A stretch of DNA of 64,000 nt from Symsagittifera roscoffensis. Taxonomy: Eukaryota; Xenacoelomorpha; Acoela; Convolutidae. Below the pieces are notes generated by a model. It saw only the letters and a program-made list of their open reading frames with translations, was not told the origin of the DNA and made no database searches. Position numbers and translations under genes: made by a program. Location: NCBI RefSeq assembly GCF_963678635.1, contig NC_087070.1, positions 17,579,318 through 17,643,317 of the forward strand, given 5' to 3'. Positions 63,280 through 64,000 of the stretch are shown here, in pieces. Every line of letters starts with the position of its first letter. The first letter of the stretch is position 1.

Positions 63280-64000
63280 GATACGAACTCAGTGACTTCT
63301 ATATTCGATTCGCAATTCATTTCTATTAGATTGCTAGATTTAAATGCGTGCATATTTATTGACGTCAATTTTTTCCGGCTTTTGAAGAAATTTACGGATT
63401 ATTTGTGTTAATTTCTAAGATCTCAATGCCCTGAGCTCAAAATTAAACTTATGGGTGTTCGAAAATTGCTTGTTTAAAAAATTAACGCTGGTATATTTTG
63501 TTTTTAAAGCATAAGCGGAAATTTAGTCTTTCTCAGAAAGTTTTTCGAACTGAATTGTGTTACGTTACCTTATGACTGCGTTAATAAACGCTAAGTTCAT
63601 CATTTTCTACTTTAGATAGCGTCTGGGTCAAATTTCAAAAATCTGAAATAAAAAATTGTTTTTCGTTAAAGATTTAAACAAATCTTCCGATTCAGGCAAT
63701 TTTAACACTTATAAAACTTCCTAAAGCACGGAAGCAAAGACAACTTTTTAAACTTTTTTTAAGCACGGAATTAATGTTTTAGTTTTTATTTTTATTGGGT
63801 TTTCAACAAAAGACTCTAACAGAGTATCAAATATGAACGGTTGAGTTTTCTTTGAATGAAATGGGAGTTTAAGTTTCACAAATTGGCTCTCCAATAATAA
63901 CACTTCAGAATATTAAAAAGAAATTGCGCGCGAACATTTTACTTTACCCGAAAGTGATAAAAACCATTCTTTTAGACATTAGAGCAAAAGGAATAATTAA
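63280..64000. other. Intron or downstream DNA, nothing recognised
   Basis: AT-rich, with no exon of the TTLL gene found and no RNA gene or repeat recognised. Confidence 0.4.

Overview
The window is animal nuclear DNA. It is AT-rich, full of decayed non-LTR retrotransposons, and ends in a spliced tubulin-glycylase gene whose ten visible exons keep phase across GT-AG introns. The taxon cannot be fixed from the sequence. A TTLL3/8-type glycylase implies motile cilia or flagella, and Tx1-like plus restriction-endonuclease-type LINEs suggest an invertebrate or other aquatic animal; that is inference.

Layout. 1-19.3 kb is a graveyard of LINE copies. Two related copies (1-3610 and about 6850-12727, minus strand) share a backbone, and the second carries two extra inserts. 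A plus-strand copy with endonuclease and RT fragments lies at 14.6-16.3 kb. A different element at 16.56-18.76 kb has a C-terminal restriction-like endonuclease. From 19.3 to 46.4 kb lies one Tx1/L1-like LINE on the minus strand (poly(A) tail, ORF2, ORF1) that has been split inside ORF1 by a giant LTR retrotransposon.

The LTR retrotransposon (23537-45671, 22,135 bp) is the centre of interest. Its two 921-bp LTRs differ at only two positions by eye, so the insertion is recent. All three large reading frames are open. ORF-A (3196 aa) is a single Gag-protease-RT-RNase H-integrase polyprotein with all catalytic residues, DD35E spacing, a long linker between RNase H and integrase, and a C-terminal domain that reads as a TARG1/OARD1-type macrodomain with both catalytic residues replaced. 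ORF-B (1758 aa) carries a coiled coil, an SGNH hydrolase domain with a complete catalytic set, a second eroded SGNH-like core and about 800 unrecognised residues. ORF-C (462 aa) is an orphan in the -1 frame relative to ORF-B and has no early AUG. The 2.8-kb leader holds at least 15 copies of CCGGA(A/G)GGGT, ending in a regular 25/16-bp array. Several copies can pair with upstream ACCCTTC arms through a conserved G-U wobble. A related 11-mer, TGTCCGGGGAG, sits next to the 3' LTR and recurs four times inside ORF-A in two reading frames. Together these suggest a large element that uses structured RNA and adds ADP-ribose-related and esterase-type functions to the usual Gag-Pol set.

46.4-54.6 kb is non-coding, with LINE scraps and tRNA-like (SINE) modules. 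54.6-61.9 kb holds ten exons of the TTLL3/8-like gene, which runs off the right end and probably has further exons upstream. Its last visible intron contains a foldback inverted-repeat structure (62.64-63.28 kb).
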